A DNA stretch of 64,000 bases from Stammera capleta_AF. Its GTDB lineage: Bacteria > Pseudomonadota > Gammaproteobacteria > Enterobacterales > Enterobacteriaceae. Of this stretch, positions 10,168-19,407 are shown piece after piece. Every line of letters begins with the position of its first letter. Position 1 is the stretch's first letter. The stretch is taken from the NCBI GenBank assembly GCA_036689265.1, contig CP144777.1:186001-250000 (forward strand), given 5' to 3'. The position numbers and the translations under genes were made by a program. Under the pieces are notes generated by a model, which saw nothing but the letters and a program-made list of their open reading frames with translations, was not told the DNA's origin and did no database searches.

Positions 10168-11400
10168 ATGAATTTAAATATTAAAAAAATAAAACTTGAT
10201 TTTCCAATACTAAAAAAAAAAATAAATGGAAACAAAATTATATATTTAGATAATGCAACAAGCACTCAAAAACCTAAAATAGTTATAAAAACAATAGAAA
10301 ATTTATATAAAAACAATTATTCTTCAACACATAGAGGAATATATACTTTAAGTAATATTATTACTAATAAAGTTGAAAAAACTAGAATAAAAATATCTAA
10401 ATTAATTAATGCAAACTCACCAGAAGAAATTATTTTTGTAAAAAATTCTACTGAAGGATTAAATTTAATAATAAATACTTGGGGTAAAAAAAATCTTTCA
10501 AAAAAAGATAATATTATTATATCATTAATGGAACATCATGCTAATATAATTCCATGGTATCTTTTAGCAAACGAAATAAAATATGAAATAAAAATAATAA
10601 AAATTTCAAAAAAAGGGTCTTTGGATATAAATCATTTAGAATATTTAATTAATAAAAATACAAAAATAATTTCTTTAGTACATATTTCAAATACATTAGG
10701 AAACATAAATCCAATAAAAAAAATTATTAATATAGCAAAAAAATATAATATATTAACAATAATTGATGGTTCACAAGCTATAGCTCACAAAAAAATAAAT
10801 GTGCAAAAGTTGAATTGTGATTTTTATATATTTTCCGGACATAAAATGTATGGACCAACAGGAACAGGAATTATTTATAATAAAAAAAATTTATTAAAAA
10901 AACTACTACCATGGCAAGGAGGAGGAGGAATTATTGCAAATATAAACATTAAAAATTATATAATAAACAGTATTAAATATATAAATTCTCCATGGAAATT
11001 TGAAGCAGGAACTCAAAATATAGAATCTATAATAGGGTTAAATTCAGCTATAAATTATATAAATAATATTGGGTTAAATAATATAAAAAAATATGAAAAT
11101 AAAATATTAAAATTTACTTTAAACAAATTAAAATCAATTCCAAATATAAAAATATATGGTCATAAAAAAAAAATATCAATAATACCATTTAATATAAAAA
11201 ACTATCATTGTTATGATATAGGAACATTATTAGATCAATATGGAATATCAATAAGAACAGGACATCAGTGTACTATACCAATAATGAAATTCTATAATGT
11301 TTCAGGAATGTGTAGAATATCAATTGCTATATATAATTCTAAAAAAGATATAAATACATTAATATATTCATTAAAACAAATATCAAAATTATTAAAATAA
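10168..11400 (+). CDS. sufS: Cysteine desulfurase SufS
   Basis: SufS is a PLP-dependent group II cysteine desulfurase that takes sulfur from cysteine and passes it to SufE. It has 410 residues (E. coli 406). Conserved are YLDNATSTQKP, STHRGIYTLS, the NSTEGLN segment, EHHANIIPW, DGSQA, the PLP lysine in FSGHKMYGPTGTG, and the persulfide Cys in RTGHQCTIPIM. It starts immediately after sufD. The sequence argues for a functional enzyme. Confidence 0.97.
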   Translation: MNLNIKKIKLDFPILKKKINGNKIIYLDNATSTQKPKIVIKTIENLYKNNYSSTHRGIYTLSNIITNKVEKTRIKISKLINANSPEEIIFVKNSTEGLNLIINTWGKKNLSKKDNIIISLMEHHANIIPWYLLANEIKYEIKIIKISKKGSLDINHLEYLINKNTKIISLVHISNTLGNINPIKKIINIAKKYNILTIIDGSQAIAHKKINVQKLNCDFYIFSGHKMYGPTGTGIIYNKKNLLKKLLPWQGGGGIIANINIKNYIINSIKYINSPWKFEAGTQNIESIIGLNSAINYINNIGLNNIKKYENKILKFTLNKLKSIPNIKIYGHKKKISIIPFNIKNYHCYDIGTLLDQYGISIRTGHQCTIPIMKFYNVSGMCRISIAIYNSKKDINTLIYSLKQISKLLK

Positions 11401-11416
11401 AATATTTTAAATAAAA

Positions 11417-11842
11417 ATGAAAAAAATACTTAATAAAAAAAAAATAATACTAGATTTAAAATCTTTCTTATCAAATCAAGAAAAAATATTTTATTTAATT
11501 AATTTAGGAAAAATTTTACCTTTTAATAAAAAAAAAATTAGAAAAAAAAAAAATATAATATATGGATGTCAAAGTAATGTATGGATTAAAATAAAAAAAA
11601 AAAATAATATAATAAAAATAAATGGAGATAGTGATACATCATTAATAAAAGGTTTACTAATCACAATTATAATTTTCTATAATAAAAAAAAAATTAATAA
11701 AATAAAAAAAAAAAATATAAATACATATTTAAATAAATTAAATTTAATTAAATATTTAAGTTCTTCAAGATCAATAGGTATAATATCAATAATTGAATTT
11801 ATTAATAAAAAATTAAATATAAATAAAAATATAAAATTATAA
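11417..11842 (+). CDS. sufE: Cysteine desulfuration protein SufE
   Basis: SufE accepts the persulfide sulfur from SufS and hands it to SufB. It has 141 residues (E. coli 138). The active-site Cys lies in IIYGCQSNVWIKI, matching the family HGCQS/ESQVW motif. The C-terminal SRSIGIISIIEFI also fits. It is the last gene of sufBCDSE, 16 bases after sufS. A short hairpin followed by five T lies just downstream. Confidence 0.94.
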   Translation: MKKILNKKKIILDLKSFLSNQEKIFYLINLGKILPFNKKKIRKKKNIIYGCQSNVWIKIKKKNNIIKINGDSDTSLIKGLLITIIIFYNKKKINKIKKKNINTYLNKLNLIKYLSSSRSIGIISIIEFINKKLNINKNIKL

Positions 11843-11845
11843 TAT

Positions 11846-11870
11846 TTACTATTAAAAATTAGTAATTTTT
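11846..11870 (+). terminator. Possible Rho-independent terminator after sufE
   Basis: A six-base-pair stem TTACTA/TAGTAA with an eight-base loop is followed directly by TTTTT, just past the sufE stop and before murJ. The stem is weak, as expected at this base composition, so function is inferred from position only. Confidence 0.35.
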
Positions 11871-11917
11871 AAACATATAAAAATCATTAATAATCAAATT
11901 ATAATAACATTATTAAA

Positions 11918-13441
11918 ATGAATTTAAAATTTTTCACAAATATAACAAAAATTAGTTTGCTAGCTTTTTTTGCAAAAATAATAGGATTTATAAGAGATTT
12001 AACTATAGCTAAAATATTTGGAATAGGAACAGAAACAGACGCTTTTTTAATATCATTTCAACTACCTAATTTATTAAGAAAAATATTTGCTGAAGGAGCA
12101 TTATCTTATGTATTTATACCAATATTAAGTAGATATAAAGAGAAGAAAAAAAAAACAGATGAATTAATTTCAACAATATTTTACTCACTAATAATAATTA
12201 TTACATTTATAATAATACTAGTTTTAATATATACAAAAAACATAATAAACCTTATTATCCCAGGATACAATAAACAAAAATTAATCACAGTTATAAAAAT
12301 GTTTAGAATTATATTTCCATATATATTACTTATATCTATAAGTTCTTTCTTTATATCAATATTAAATGTATGGGGAAATATATTATTAGTAATATTTACA
12401 CCAATAATATTAAATATAACTATTATATTTTTTAGTATATTTATATCAAAATATTTTTATCCACCAATTGTATCTTTAGCTTGGGCTGTAATAATTGGAG
12501 GAATTTTACAAACAATATATTTAATAATACAATTATATTTAAAAAAAATACCAATAAAAATAAACTACAAAAAAATAAATTTAAAAAATAAAGATGTAAA
12601 AAGAATAGTAAAAGATATTTACCCTATAATATTAAACTTTTTCATAAATCAAGTTACATTAATAATAAACAATAATATTATTTCATATTTAAATGAAGGT
12701 TCTATATCTTGGTTATATTATGCTGATAGATTAATAGAATTACCAGCAGCAATACTCGGAACAACTTTAGGAACTATAATATTGCCTCTATTATCTAAAA
12801 AAAAATATAGCAATAATAATCCGTATTGTACAAAATTAATAAATAATTTCTTTAAAGTAATATTACTATTAGGAATACCAAGTACAATATCTTTGTTTAT
12901 AATGTCCAAACCATTAATTATGGCATTATTTCAATATGGAAAATTTAAATATCTTGATACTTTAATAACAGCAAAAATATTAAAATATTATTCTATAGGA
13001 TTAATAAATAATATTATTATGAGAACAATAATTCCTATATTTTATTCACAAAGAAATACTAAGTTTCCAATAAAAGTATCTTTATTAACATTAATTGCAA
13101 CACAAATAGTAAATATATTTACTATTAAAATATTCAGAAATGCCGGTTTAGCAATATCAACAAGTATAGTATCATACTTCAGTGTATTTTTATTATATAA
13201 AAAATTAAATAAAGAATATAATTTTATAATTAAAAAAGAACTCATTTATTTTTTTTTTAAAATAATATTCGCTACTATAATAATGTCTTTAACATTAATT
13301 ATATTAAAAAATATAATGACAAATAATTTAGAAAAATTAAATATACAATTAAGGTTAATTAACCTATCAACAATATATATTATTGCATCATTTGTTTATT
13401 TTATATCTCTAAAAAAAATAGGACTGAAACTGGAGGAATAA
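11918..13441 (+). CDS. murJ: Lipid II flippase MurJ (MviN)
   Basis: MurJ flips undecaprenyl-linked lipid II across the inner membrane for peptidoglycan synthesis. It has 507 residues (E. coli 511) and about 14 hydrophobic segments. The N-terminal block (GFIRDLTIAKIFG, then DAFLISFQLPNLLRKIFAEGA) is the best-conserved family region, and RLIELPAAILGTTLGTIILP matches the central block. A retained flippase with murI here implies that some cell wall is still made. Downstream is the convergent acpP. In E. coli mviN also lies near rne-rluC-rpmF-acpP, with the flg genes between; those are absent here. Confidence 0.96.
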   Translation: MNLKFFTNITKISLLAFFAKIIGFIRDLTIAKIFGIGTETDAFLISFQLPNLLRKIFAEGALSYVFIPILSRYKEKKKKTDELISTIFYSLIIIITFIIILVLIYTKNIINLIIPGYNKQKLITVIKMFRIIFPYILLISISSFFISILNVWGNILLVIFTPIILNITIIFFSIFISKYFYPPIVSLAWAVIIGGILQTIYLIIQLYLKKIPIKINYKKINLKNKDVKRIVKDIYPIILNFFINQVTLIINNNIISYLNEGSISWLYYADRLIELPAAILGTTLGTIILPLLSKKKYSNNNPYCTKLINNFFKVILLLGIPSTISLFIMSKPLIMALFQYGKFKYLDTLITAKILKYYSIGLINNIIMRTIIPIFYSQRNTKFPIKVSLLTLIATQIVNIFTIKIFRNAGLAISTSIVSYFSVFLLYKKLNKEYNFIIKKELIYFFFKIIFATIIMSLTLIILKNIMTNNLEKLNIQLRLINLSTIYIIASFVYFISLKKIGLKLEE

Positions 13442-13481
13442 AAAATATACGAATTAATCGTGAACATTTTTTACATTAAAT

Positions 13482-13505
13482 AAAATTATTTTAATAATTT
13501 TTTTT
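13482..13505. terminator. Possible bidirectional terminator between murJ and acpP
   Basis: A nine-base inverted repeat AAAATTATT/AATAATTTT with a two-base centre (in practice about eight pairs and a small loop) is followed by TTTT. It sits between the convergent murJ and acpP. It is A+T only, so this is weak evidence. Confidence 0.35.
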
Positions 13506-13517
13506 ATAAATAATTAA

Positions 13518-13769
13518 CTATTTTTTGTTTTTAATTTTTTTCATTAAAGAAATTACATAATCTATAGCTGATTGAACATTAATTATCTTTTCAGCATCTT
13601 CATCAGGTATTTCAATATTAAATTCTTCTTCCAAAGCCATTATTAATTCAACTGTATCTAAAGAATCTGCACCTAAATCATCTATAAAAGATTGATCATT
13701 CTTTATTTCATCTAAAGACAAACCTAATTGCTCACTAATTATTTTTTTTACTTTATTTTCTATACTCAT
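13518..13769 (-). CDS. acpP: Acyl carrier protein
   Basis: AcpP carries growing acyl chains on a phosphopantetheine arm in fatty acid and lipid synthesis. It has 83 residues (E. coli 78). The modified serine lies in DDLGADSLDTVELIMALEEEF, which is almost unchanged from E. coli. The N-terminus IENKVKKIISEQLG is typical. An AGGT lies upstream of the ATG, and the stop is TAG. The fab genes that surround acpP in free-living relatives are missing: about 200 non-coding bases separate it from rpmF. Confidence 0.98.
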   Translation of the reverse strand: MSIENKVKKIISEQLGLSLDEIKNDQSFIDDLGADSLDTVELIMALEEEFNIEIPDEDAEKIINVQSAIDYVISLMKKIKNKK

Positions 13770-13967
13770 AATAAATACCTATTAATATATTTAATATTTA
13801 AATATACATAAATAAAAAATATATATTTTATAATACCAATTTTTAATATAATTTTAATTTTAAAATAAATATTTTAATTTCACCAAATTTAGTATTTTAT
13901 ATTAAAAAAAACATTATTACAACAAAAAATATTCTTTTTATTTAAAATAAAAATATTAATTAAAATA

Positions 13968-14135
13968 TTATCTTTTTATTTTTTTATTTCTATAAAAACC
14001 ATCACTAGAAATATGATGATATATATAATACAAACCAGTATCTTTATTTAAAGATAACATCGGTAAGTTTAAATAATCATGAGACCTACGATTACCTCTT
14101 TTTGATCTACTTGATTTTTTTTTCTGAACAGCCAT
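13968..14135 (-). CDS. rpmF: 50S ribosomal protein L32
   Basis: This 55-residue reading frame was found by reading the gap. It starts MAVQKKKSSRSKRGNRRSHD, which matches the E. coli L32 start (57 residues), and contains HHISSDGFYRNKK near the end. A purine-rich AGAGG lies a few bases before the ATG. It follows rluC by 23 bases and precedes acpP, the order rluC-rpmF-acpP seen in Enterobacterales after loss of the genes between. Confidence 0.96.
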   Translation of the reverse strand: MAVQKKKSSRSKRGNRRSHDYLNLPMLSLNKDTGLYYIYHHISSDGFYRNKKIKR

Positions 14136-14158
14136 AAAACCTCTTTTATGAAATTACT

Positions 14159-15103
14159 TTAAATATTTTCTAATTTCTTTAAAAATAACAACAAATCATT
14201 ATCTAAATCAACATTAATAAAAATATATTTATTATAATAAGGGTGAAAAAAAGAAACAGAATAAGAATGCAAAAATAATCTCTTAAATTTAAATTTATGA
14301 TAAAGATCAACATCCAATTTATAATTTCCATAAATATTATCAAAAACTATAGGATAACCACTTAAACTAGTATGTATTCTTATTTGATGTTTCCTTCCAG
14401 TCAATGGTTTAATAAATAACAAAGTATAATTACCAATATATTTTTTAACTTTAAAAAAAGAAACAGAAGATTTTTTTATTTCTTTTTTAAAATTATTTTT
14501 ATTAAATTTATTTATTATTATATCTTTATTTACTTTTCTTAAAGTAACAGGCCAATGTCCATGTACTAAAGCTATATATATTTTTTTTATTTTATTTTCC
14601 CTAAAATATTTATGTAATATACGTAAAATAGATCTCTTTTTAGCAATTATTAATAACCCTGAAGTATTTTTATCTAATCTATGTACTAACTCTAAATATC
14701 TTAATTTTGGATTTAAAAACTTAAATATATTTATAATATTAAAAAATATATTAGTTCCTCCATGAACAGATATACCTGTAGGTTTATTTATTACCAATAA
14801 ACATTTATCCTCATAAACAATTATATTTTTAAACTTTAATATAATATCTTTTTTTAAAAATCTTATTTTTGGAACTTCATTAAATTTTACTAAAGGTATT
14901 CTAATTAAATCATTAACAATTAATCTATATTTAGGTAAAATTCTTTTTTTATTTACCCTTATATTTCCTTTTCTAATCAAAGAATATATTTTGTTTTTAG
15001 ATAAACTTTTAATTTTTTTTAACAAAAAATTATCTATGCGTTGACCTTCATAATTATAATCAACTTTTATATAATTTAAAAAAAACCTTTTTTTTATTTT
15101 CAT
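14159..15103 (-). CDS. rluC: 23S rRNA pseudouridine synthase RluC
   Basis: RluC makes pseudouridines 955, 2504 and 2580 in 23S rRNA. It has 314 residues (E. coli 319). An S4 domain lies at about 18-80 (GQRIDNFLLKKI, then LIRKGNIRVNKKR). The catalytic Asp is in ELVHRLDKNTSGLLIIAKK, and GRKHQIRIHTS follows. It is divergent from rne with a 118-base gap and upstream of rpmF, as in E. coli, which separates it from the paralogue RluD at 1061. Confidence 0.95.
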   Translation of the reverse strand: MKIKKRFFLNYIKVDYNYEGQRIDNFLLKKIKSLSKNKIYSLIRKGNIRVNKKRILPKYRLIVNDLIRIPLVKFNEVPKIRFLKKDIILKFKNIIVYEDKCLLVINKPTGISVHGGTNIFFNIINIFKFLNPKLRYLELVHRLDKNTSGLLIIAKKRSILRILHKYFRENKIKKIYIALVHGHWPVTLRKVNKDIIINKFNKNNFKKEIKKSSVSFFKVKKYIGNYTLLFIKPLTGRKHQIRIHTSLSGYPIVFDNIYGNYKLDVDLYHKFKFKRLFLHSYSVSFFHPYYNKYIFINVDLDNDLLLFLKKLENI

Positions 15104-15221
15104 AAAAAAATAATAAATTCATAATAAAATATTATCATAAAAAATGTTTAAATAAAATAAAATTACTAATATAAAATAAATATTAATAAAAAATATTTAA
15201 TGATTATTTAAAATAACAAAA

Positions 15222-16904
15222 ATGAAAAAAATGTTAATTAATGTAAGAAAAGAAGAATTAAGAATAGCTATAATAAATGGAAATAAACTATATGATTTAA
15301 ATATAGAAAACAAAAAATTTATACAAAAAAAATATAATATTTACAAAGGAAAAATTAGTAGAATAGAACCAAGTTTAAACGCTGTATTTATAAATTATGG
15401 TTCAAAAAAAAATGGATTTTTACCAATAAAAGAAATATCTAAAGAATATTTTGATAAAAAAACAAAAATTAAAAATAAAAATTTTTTATATAAAGGACAA
15501 GAATTAATAGTTCAAATAAATAAAGAAGAAAGAAATAATAAAGGGGCATTACTTACAACTTTTATTAGTTTAATAGGAAGTAATTTAATTTTACTACCTA
15601 ATAATCCCAAAATCAATGGAATATCAAAAAAAATAGAAGGAAATGATAGAACAGAACTAAAATCATACATATCATTATTAAATTTACCTATAGGTATGGG
15701 ATTAATTATAAGAACTGCAAGTATTGGAAAAACAATAGAAAACTTAAAACTAGATTTATCTTTAAAATTAAAACATTGGGAAACAATAAAAAAAAAAGCA
15801 AAAAAAAATAATGCCCCTTTTTTAATACATAAAGAAAACAATATTTTAATACGTACATGCAGAGATTATTTAAATAAAGATATAAAAGAAATAATTATAG
15901 ATAACATAAATATATATAACATAACCAAAAAATATATAGTAAAAATAGGAAAAGAAATTTTTATAAATAGAATAAAATTATATAAAAAAAAAACACCTTT
16001 ATTTGTACATTTTAAAATTGAATATCAAATAGAAAATATATTTAAAAAACAAGTAAGATTACCATCAGGTGGATCAATAATAATAGAAACAACAGAAGCA
16101 TTAACAGTAATAGATATAAATTCATCAAAATATACAAAATGTAAAAATATAGAAAATACAGCATTAAATACTAATTTAGAAGCAGTAGAGGAAATACTAA
16201 AACAAATACGTTTACGTAATTTAGGAGGATTAATAGTAATAGATTTTATAGATATGTTACTAATAAAAAACCAAAAAATTATAGAAAAAAAATTCAAAAA
16301 AATTAGTCAACAAGATAGGGCTAAAATAAAAATAAATAATATTTCCAAATTTGGATTACTAGAAATATCAAGACAAAGATTAAATATACCTATAAAAGAT
16401 TTACATTATTATAAATGTCCAAGATGTAAAGGTAATGGTATTATAAGGAACAATGAATCACTATCTTTATTAATATTAAGAACAATAGAAGAAAAAATAT
16501 TAAAAAAAAATACAAAAGAAATACATATAATAGCACCAATAAATATAACATTATATTTATTAAATGAAAAAAAAAATGCAATTTATAACATAAAAAAAAA
16601 ACAAAAAAAAAATATAAAAATAATAATTATTGCAAATAAAAAAATAAAATCCCCTAACTATTTCATAATTAGAATTAAAAAAAAAAAATGGAAAAATAAT
16701 TTATATTATAAATTTTTAAATATATATATAAAAAAAAATATATATATATACAAAATATTTAAATATTTTTTTAAATCAACAAAAAATAATTTAATAAAAA
16801 TAACAAATTTATTAACTTTAAATATAAAAAATATAATTTATTTTTATCAAAAAACTCAAAAAAAATATCTTATTAAAATAAAAAAATTATTAAACAAATT
16901 ATAA
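15222..16904 (+). CDS. rne: Ribonuclease E, catalytic half only
   Basis: RNase E is the endonuclease that starts mRNA decay and processes rRNA and tRNA. The 560 residues match the catalytic half of the 1061-residue E. coli protein. An S1 domain covers about 35-125, a 5' sensor/RNase H region follows, and the catalytic Asp residues lie in VIDINSS and VIDFIDM. The Zn-link is CPRCKG. The C-terminal scaffold (membrane anchor, RhlB, enolase and PNPase sites) is absent, so no classical degradosome can form on it. The start (MKKMLINVRKEELRIAI) and the neighbour rluC favour RNase E over RNase G. Confidence 0.93.
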   Translation: MKKMLINVRKEELRIAIINGNKLYDLNIENKKFIQKKYNIYKGKISRIEPSLNAVFINYGSKKNGFLPIKEISKEYFDKKTKIKNKNFLYKGQELIVQINKEERNNKGALLTTFISLIGSNLILLPNNPKINGISKKIEGNDRTELKSYISLLNLPIGMGLIIRTASIGKTIENLKLDLSLKLKHWETIKKKAKKNNAPFLIHKENNILIRTCRDYLNKDIKEIIIDNINIYNITKKYIVKIGKEIFINRIKLYKKKTPLFVHFKIEYQIENIFKKQVRLPSGGSIIIETTEALTVIDINSSKYTKCKNIENTALNTNLEAVEEILKQIRLRNLGGLIVIDFIDMLLIKNQKIIEKKFKKISQQDRAKIKINNISKFGLLEISRQRLNIPIKDLHYYKCPRCKGNGIIRNNESLSLLILRTIEEKILKKNTKEIHIIAPINITLYLLNEKKNAIYNIKKKQKKNIKIIIIANKKIKSPNYFIIRIKKKKWKNNLYYKFLNIYIKKNIYIYKIFKYFFKSTKNNLIKITNLLTLNIKNIIYFYQKTQKKYLIKIKKLLNKL

Positions 16905-16906
16905 AA

Positions 16907-19384
16907 ATGAAAAAAAACTATAATCATAAAAAAATAGAAAAAATAGTACAAAAACAATGGAAAAAAAAAAATTATTTTAAAACAATAGAAAATTATAAAT
17001 TAAAAAAATATTACTGTTTATCTATGATTCCATATCCATCAGGATATTTACATATAGGACATGTAAGAAATTATACTATAGGAGATATAATTGCAAGATA
17101 TAAAAGATTAAACAACAAAAATGTACTTCATCCAATAGGATGGGATGCATTCGGTTTGCCAGCAGAAAATGCTGCTTTAAAAAATAATTTAGATCCACAT
17201 ACATGGACAAAAAAAAACATAAAATATATGAAAAAACAATTAAAAAAACTAGGTATAAGTTATGATTGGAACAAAGAAATAACAACATGTGATCCAAAAT
17301 ATTACAAATGGGAACAATGGTTATTTTTAAAATTATATAAAAAAAAATTAGTTTATAAAAAAAAATCAATAGTAAATTGGTGTCCTAATGATAAAACAGT
17401 ACTAGCTAATGAACAAGTTATACAAAATAAATGTTGGAGATGTAATACAATAATAAAAAATAAATATATTTCTCAATGGTTTATAAAAACAAAAAAATAT
17501 GCAAAACAATTATTAAATGATTTAAAATATTTAAATAATTGGCCAGAAAATGTTAAAAATATGCAAAAACAATGGATAGGAAAATCTAAAGGAATAAAAA
17601 TAACATTAAAAATTAACGAATTTAAATATAAAATAAAAATATATACTAACAATAAATTTAAATCAATATTAAAAACTATATGTATATCTATATCAAAAAC
17701 ACATAAAATTATCAAAAATATAAAAAAAATAAATAATAAAATAAAAAACTTAATAAAAATATTAAAAAAAAAACAAAACAAAAAATATTTAGGTTTTAAT
17801 ACAAAAATAAATGCAATAAACCCAATTAACAATAAATTAATACCAATTTGGATTACAAATTTTACAGAAGAACAATATAATACCAACGAAATATTTGTAA
17901 CAAACGAAAATAAAATACAAGATATATTCATAAAAAAATACAAATTACAAAACAAAAAAAAATTAAATAACAAATGTCTATCTAAAAAAAAATTAAAAAC
18001 AAATAAATTAAAAAAATTATTTCATTTAATGAAAAAACAAAAATTAATAAAAAAAAAAATAAACTACAAAATAAAAGATTGGGTTATATCTAGACAAAGA
18101 TTTTGGGGAGTACCAATACCAATAATAAAATTTAAAAAATCTATAATTCCTGTAAAAAACAAAGAATTACCAGTATTACTACCTAAAAATGATAATGACA
18201 TAAAAAATAATCTTAAAAAAAATGTAAAATGGAAAACATATATTTTAAACAATAAATACGCAACAAGAGAAACAGATACTTTTGATACTTTTCTAGAATC
18301 ATCTTGGTATTATGCTAGATGTACATCACCAAATTATAAAAAAAGCATATTTAATAAAAAAAAAGCAAATTATTGGTTACCTATTGATACATATATAGGA
18401 GGAATTGAACATGCAACAATGCATTTAATCTATTTCAGATTAATACACAAAATTATGAAAGATATGAATTTATTAAAAAATAAAGAACCTGCAAAAACAA
18501 TAATATGCCAAGGAATGGTTTTATCTGACACATTTTATTTTATTGAAAAAAACAAAAAAAAATGGATCAATTTTTCTAATATAAAAAAAAATAAAAAAAA
18601 TAAATTCTTTATTTTTAAAGACAATAAAAAAATAGAAATAATTTATGATGGAATAAATAAAATGTCAAAATCTAAAAATAATGGAGTAAACCCAAATGAA
18701 ATAATAAAAAAATATGGAGCAGATACTTTAAGATTATTTATAATATTTTCAGCACCAATAGAAAAAAATTTATATTGGATAGAAGATGGAATAAATGGAT
18801 GTTTTAAATTTATAAAAAAATTATGGAAAATTGTTTTAAATTTTAGAAAAATAAAAATACCAAAAAATAACATAAAAAATAAAAATTTAAAAAATATAAA
18901 ATATTTACTAAATAAATTAATTTACGATGTAACAAATATTATAAAACAAAAATTATATTTAAATACAGCAATATCTAAAATTATGAAATTTATAAAACAT
19001 ATAAAACATCATAATATTAAAGAACAAAACAGTTATATTTTTTTTAAAAAATGTATAAACACTTTGTTAATAATTTTATATCCATTTATACCACACATAA
19101 GTTTTTATTTATGGCATAAAATGAAAAACAAAAAAAACATAGATAAAATAAAATGGCCTAAAATATCTAAAAAACAATTAAAACAAGAAATAAATATACA
19201 AATTGCTATACAAATAAACGGAAAAACTAGGAAAAAAATAAATATTAAAAACACATATAATAAAAACAAAATAATTTTAAAAATATATAAACTTAATTTA
19301 CTAAAAAATTATTTTGTTAATAAAAACAAAATAAAAAATATTATATATATAAAAAATAAAGTTATAAATTTTGTTATAAAATAA
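16907..19384 (+). CDS. leuS: Leucyl-tRNA synthetase with degenerate editing site
   Basis: LeuRS charges tRNA-Leu. It has 825 residues (E. coli 860). The catalytic HIGH motif (49-52), GWDAFGLPAENAA, the Zn-type knuckles CPND and CWRC, WVISRQRFWGVPIPI and KMSKSKNNG are intact. The CP1 editing domain (about 225-385) is present by length, but its Thr-rich motif TTRPDT has become TNNKFK (247-252), and the catalytic-Asp block GHDQRD is replaced by NENKIQD (about 333-339). Charging should work; post-transfer editing probably does not. It begins two bases after rne. Confidence 0.96.
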   Translation: MKKNYNHKKIEKIVQKQWKKKNYFKTIENYKLKKYYCLSMIPYPSGYLHIGHVRNYTIGDIIARYKRLNNKNVLHPIGWDAFGLPAENAALKNNLDPHTWTKKNIKYMKKQLKKLGISYDWNKEITTCDPKYYKWEQWLFLKLYKKKLVYKKKSIVNWCPNDKTVLANEQVIQNKCWRCNTIIKNKYISQWFIKTKKYAKQLLNDLKYLNNWPENVKNMQKQWIGKSKGIKITLKINEFKYKIKIYTNNKFKSILKTICISISKTHKIIKNIKKINNKIKNLIKILKKKQNKKYLGFNTKINAINPINNKLIPIWITNFTEEQYNTNEIFVTNENKIQDIFIKKYKLQNKKKLNNKCLSKKKLKTNKLKKLFHLMKKQKLIKKKINYKIKDWVISRQRFWGVPIPIIKFKKSIIPVKNKELPVLLPKNDNDIKNNLKKNVKWKTYILNNKYATRETDTFDTFLESSWYYARCTSPNYKKSIFNKKKANYWLPIDTYIGGIEHATMHLIYFRLIHKIMKDMNLLKNKEPAKTIICQGMVLSDTFYFIEKNKKKWINFSNIKKNKKNKFFIFKDNKKIEIIYDGINKMSKSKNNGVNPNEIIKKYGADTLRLFIIFSAPIEKNLYWIEDGINGCFKFIKKLWKIVLNFRKIKIPKNNIKNKNLKNIKYLLNKLIYDVTNIIKQKLYLNTAISKIMKFIKHIKHHNIKEQNSYIFFKKCINTLLIILYPFIPHISFYLWHKMKNKKNIDKIKWPKISKKQLKQEINIQIAIQINGKTRKKINIKNTYNKNKIILKIYKLNLLKNYFVNKNKIKNIIYIKNKVINFVIK

Positions 19385-19407
19385 TAATTTAATAATTAAA
19401 AAACAAA

